Shown: positions 44,401 to 46,708 of the stretch, piece after piece | How the letters are laid out: every line of letters starts with the position of its first letter | How positions within the stretch are numbered: position 1 is the first letter of the stretch | Origin: Phragmitibacter flavus | GTDB taxonomy: Bacteria; Verrucomicrobiota; Verrucomicrobiia; Verrucomicrobiales; Verrucomicrobiaceae | DNA: 46,708 nucleotides | Direction of reading: 5' to 3' | Assembly: GCF_005780165.1 (NCBI RefSeq) | Contig: NZ_VAUV01000029.1 | Span: forward strand, 1-46,708 | Translations under genes and position numbers: made by a program | Notes under the pieces: model-generated | The model's database searches: none | What the model saw: the letters and a program-made list of their open reading frames with translations, nothing else | Told to the model about the DNA's origin: nothing

Positions 44401-46708
44401 CCCTCCGCATCGTCAATAACAGCGGAACCAACCCCGTGGCGCTTACCGGCAGTGGCGATCTTATCCTCACCAGCGGAGCCCTCCTCATGACCGCCGGAGC
44501 CACCGACAACGATGCCTCCATCAGCGGCTTCTCCTCCCTTACCAGCGGAACCACCGTCGCCGAACTCAACGTCTTCGTCACTTCCTCCAACAGCATCCCC
44601 AGCAACACCACCCTCACCCTCAACACCGCCATCATCGACAACGGCCAGCCCGTCTCCCTCACCAAATCCGGCGGCGGCACCTTGGTCCTCACCGGCAACA
44701 ACACCTACACCGGCGAAACCACCATCAACCAGGGCGTGGTTGAATTCGGCAACACCGGCACCGGCAACCTCGGCAGCGGCCTTCTCCGACTCGCAGGCGG
44801 CACCCTTCGTTGGGCAACCGGCAATACCACCGACATCACCGCTGGCAACCGCACCGTTCAATTCCTCGGCTCCAGCGTCTATCTCACCCCCAGCGCAGGC
44901 GGCAATGTCCTCAACCCCGGCAGCACTTTCGACACCGGCGCCAACAACGTCACCCTCGCCAACGCCATCGGCAACAACGGTTACGGCGGCCTCACCAAAA
45001 CCGGCACCGGCATCCTCACCCTCTCCGCCGCCCCCACCTACACCGGAGCCACCACCATCATGGAAGGCACCATCAACTTTCAAACCATCGCCCCCGACAC
45101 CAGCGATGCCCTCTACCTCATCCGCACCGCCACCGGAACCGGCACCGTCTCCGCCACCGTCGCCAACGGCCTCAACGTCAAATCACTTGTCGTCGGCGGA
45201 GCCTATGGAGCCGATGCCGGCTCCACCACCGGCAACCTCACCGTCAGCAGCGGTGCCGTGAACATCAATGATTCCGGCGGTTTTGTCCTTATCGGCTATC
45301 GCGACAGTTCCTCCGGCACTGGCAATACCGTTACCACCACCAGCACCGCCAACTTCACCAATGCCAGTTCCGTCACCCTCAACACCGCCCAGCTCGAACT
45401 CGGCGGTTATCGGGGTGGCGTGGGCACGGTCAACCTGAGCAGCATCGGCGTTCTGCAACTTTCCAATGGCGCCAACCAGATCACCACCGGCAGCATCATT
45501 GTCGGCCATGCGCCTTCCAGCATCAGCAACGTCGCTGGCACCTCCACCATCACCCTCGGTTCCTCCTCCAACATCATCAACACCGACACCATGGTGCTCG
45601 GTGGTGCCCGTTCCAGAGGCACCGTCACCATCCGCTCCGGCGGCAGCTTCACCCTGCGCGGCAGACAGGGCGGCGACACCGGCGCCAACCTCTTCATTGG
45701 CGACAACGACGCCACCGGCACCGGCGTCGACACCATCGGACTGCTCGACCTCACCAACGCCAGCAACGTCGACGCCATCATCAACCAACTCATCATCGGA
45801 CGCCTCGCCGGCACCACCGCCGGCGGCTCCGGTCAGGGCACCCTTACCTTCGACACCGGAAGCATCAACGCCACCACCATCCTCCTCGCCACCCCCAATT
45901 ACTCCACCGGCGTTACCACCAACGACATCGAAACCCAGGGCACCATCAATCAATGGGACGACGCCACCCTCCGATTCATGAACCTCAGCCAGGGCCGAGG
46001 CACCGCCAACTATAACTGGCAGGGCGGCACCATTCAAAACCTCGCCGGGGCTGATCAAACCAATCAAAACGTCACCGTCACCCTCAACGGTGCCGGTTCC
46101 GCCACCGATCCATCACTGCGCACCTTCACCGTCGACGAAAACCAGACCGCCACCTTCCAGGCCGATGCCGAATTTGCCGGCGCAGGCTCCTTCACCAAAA
46201 ATGGCGAAGGCGACCTCAACCTTCTCGGCACCAACATCAACACCGGCAACGTCCACATTGCCCAGGGCACCCTATCCCTCGAAGAAAGCGGCTCCATGAA
46301 CGACGCCGCCTGGTTCAACATCGCCACCGACGCCACCCTCAAAGTCGCCGACCGCACCACTTCCTCCTACGCCAGCGACGCCGTCATCTCCGGCACCGGC
46401 ATCATCGACGCCACCGACGGAACCTTCACCGTTGGCAGCAACATCGGCACCATCAATACCGTCGGCTCCCTCCGTCCCGGCGCTTCCAGCACCAACCACA
46501 GTCTCGCCAGTGCCACCACTGTCGGCGACCTCACCGGTTCCCTTACCATCCAAGGCAACCTCGTCCTCGAAGGCGACGCCCTTCCTCTGGAACGAGCCGT
46601 CCTGCAACTCGCCAGCAGCAACCGCAACGCCTCTTCCTCCCTCGGCAACTACGCCAACATCGCCGCCTGGGTCGACAACATCGACACCGACTTCGCCAGC
46701 TTCATGGA
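41421..46708 (+). CDS. Giant autotransporter-associated beta-strand-repeat protein B (partial, runs off the window)
   Basis: The frame from ATG 41421 stays open to the last base, giving 1762 complete codons and no stop. It starts with a signal peptide (PKFTLCISTALILCGTLHPLHSA), then YWGGNASGSLQDLANWWQD, matching the YFWQGTTDSNFTTVENW start of protein A. PATR-type repeats recur: IEKNGAGTLFFNNANTNTG, LTKSGGGTLVLTGNNTYTG near residue 1080, and LTKTGTGILTLSAAPTYTG. The last visible stretch (46116-46708) is almost identical to protein A. By analogy the missing end should carry about 115 more residues and a PEP-CTERM tail, but this is not seen. It lies 84 bp after protein A and is a tandem paralogue of similar length. 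Confidence 0.93.
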   Translation, partial: MPKFTLCISTALILCGTLHPLHSADRYWGGNASGSLQDLANWWQDANETSAAAAIPGAADLAIFNTSLFGAPDNVISTLGANTSLQGMLFNGASTSAITLGTLNDFTLTLGSAGITQQTGAAAVAINSNIIVGAVQSWNNQSLDALTIAGNVALNNNLTLSGTGPISITGPITTSGNRTLTVSNTGDVSIGSFINTGTFTFNVGTDSSLDANGVLSGSGAIEKNGAGTLFFNNANTNTGNLRIRDGTVYATQSNIGGLQLIFGANASTIGTDGPGTLTLDNNSAVEFKLGNTVFVHLTSDGGLINSDGGGAATPFVSLNATRTFMIRDAAPDVDLRVSVGIANGTAASGINKRSTGTLLLEGVNTYTGVTSVDRGKLILDYQLNNDDNKLSNSTATNLRGGTLELRSHNTNATSETVGSMGIGPGASTLNLVSVNGQTLDLNVTGNLTRAANTGVVNLVTATPALAHLNVTGAGTVNNTSGFLGGWFTYNGNRWATRQGNEIVALAGTLQNDKSLWTNTDNIIVNTPTTGSLNTPEIASLILDNPAGGIVALDNHASALTLSQSSLLVSSNTTSDVTLSGGQLMTKNAAFNASNELIITNLSAATFNLGTNLGTSNTFLTAVQNVTLAGPGLINLTGASSTTPAASFTIHGNVQLSSSNAFGSYSAVVIGGGGDMTTNGARLAINGGTAVIGRLSGGVSGDHNFQELGNGEVALGTNGNLTINQTADGTYSGLFSGSGTLIKKGAAALTLQSTTSTFNGQVQAFGGTVNLTGSANTLSAISSLLIRGGSVSSSQNQDNTGINHIRDAATITMQGTTGNGLMVTSSRNTLTQTEVFGVLNLDSSSNTLTVDNTIASPTGATAAVMTFGQANSLTRSNKSTLLVRGRNLGLTTPVAGTPASRVTFTNTTAIDAALIGSSSTALSTMLRILPYGIGESNSTSTATLAAVGNSFLTYGAGGTGLRTLTDAEYAASFITDTNVSLNATTGSLAGGTLNSLRIVNNSGTNPVALTGSGDLILTSGALLMTAGATDNDASISGFSSLTSGTTVAELNVFVTSSNSIPSNTTLTLNTAIIDNGQPVSLTKSGGGTLVLTGNNTYTGETTINQGVVEFGNTGTGNLGSGLLRLAGGTLRWATGNTTDITAGNRTVQFLGSSVYLTPSAGGNVLNPGSTFDTGANNVTLANAIGNNGYGGLTKTGTGILTLSAAPTYTGATTIMEGTINFQTIAPDTSDALYLIRTATGTGTVSATVANGLNVKSLVVGGAYGADAGSTTGNLTVSSGAVNINDSGGFVLIGYRDSSSGTGNTVTTTSTANFTNASSVTLNTAQLELGGYRGGVGTVNLSSIGVLQLSNGANQITTGSIIVGHAPSSISNVAGTSTITLGSSSNIINTDTMVLGGARSRGTVTIRSGGSFTLRGRQGGDTGANLFIGDNDATGTGVDTIGLLDLTNASNVDAIINQLIIGRLAGTTAGGSGQGTLTFDTGSINATTILLATPNYSTGVTTNDIETQGTINQWDDATLRFMNLSQGRGTANYNWQGGTIQNLAGADQTNQNVTVTLNGAGSATDPSLRTFTVDENQTATFQADAEFAGAGSFTKNGEGDLNLLGTNINTGNVHIAQGTLSLEESGSMNDAAWFNIATDATLKVADRTTSSYASDAVISGTGIIDATDGTFTVGSNIGTINTVGSLRPGASSTNHSLASATTVGDLTGSLTIQGNLVLEGDALPLERAVLQLASSNRNASSSLGNYANIAAWVDNIDTDFASFM
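46116..46708. repeat. Near-identical 593-bp block, copy 2
   Basis: Partner of 40386-40978, within giant repeat protein B and in the same reading frame. The block includes the segment coding ENQTATFQADAEFAGAGSFT and continues to the window edge. Confidence 0.93.

Noticed and set aside
40637-46648. A pair of nearly identical 93-codon minus-strand frames (40637-40918 and 46367-46648)
   Set aside because: They are antisense copies of the duplicated block, not separate genes; their similarity only reflects the repeat.

Overview
The window reads as chromosomal DNA of a Gram-negative member of the PVC superphylum, most likely Verrucomicrobiota. The evidence is a DUF1549/DUF1553 'planctomycete cytochrome' protein, a PVC-type membrane-bound dehydrogenase with HEAT repeats and a C-terminal haem site, several PEP-CTERM (exosortase-sorted) proteins, two giant autotransporter-associated beta-strand repeat proteins, an LptD-type outer-membrane protein, and palindromic and heptameric intergenic repeats. 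The species cannot be named from the sequence. No rRNA, tRNA, CRISPR array, transposase, prophage or replication origin was seen. The top strand is strongly C-rich almost throughout.

Region 1 (1-19383) is a run of plus-strand genes, mostly for exported proteins. In order: a secreted beta-helix protein behind an (CCAAGAA)n array; an NHL-repeat protein; a two-component pair (OB-fold sensor histidine kinase and NarL/LuxR-type regulator); a cellulase-like glycoside hydrolase with an internal carbohydrate-binding module; three PEP-CTERM proteins, two of them tandem LamG paralogues; a LamG/PSCyt1/DUF1549/DUF1553 cytochrome; an orphan addiction-module antitoxin; a FAD-dependent oxidoreductase with a golvesin-like C-terminal domain; another LamG PEP-CTERM protein; and a Tat-signal polysaccharide pyruvyl transferase family protein. 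The theme is extracellular carbohydrate sensing, binding and breakdown.

Region 2 (19409-30346) is more core: a TPR protein, convergent with an H+-pyrophosphatase (hppA) and sharing a CTAG stop with it; a family-4-like uracil-DNA glycosylase with altered cluster cysteines; a 3D-domain lipoprotein-like protein; endonuclease III (nth) with unusual cysteine spacing; LptD; UDP-glucose 6-dehydrogenase; and an outer-membrane beta-barrel protein. LptD and the UDP-glucose dehydrogenase both serve envelope polysaccharide biogenesis.

Region 3 (30634-35048, minus strand) is a likely two-gene operon, an SGNH-like protein followed by the PVC-type membrane-bound dehydrogenase. Region 4 (35259 to the window end) holds two tandem giant beta-strand-repeat proteins. 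The first is 2025 residues and complete with a PEP-CTERM tail. The second is open for at least 1762 codons and runs off the window. They are diverged over most of their length but share a segment of about 593 bp that is almost identical.

The strongest leads are that near-identical block (recent gene conversion or module exchange), repeat elements that supply stop or start codons of real genes, the uracil-DNA glycosylase with a loop in the UDGX position but without the N-terminal cluster cysteines, and the Tat-exported pyruvyl-transferase-like protein. I did not find a clear new defence or mobile system.
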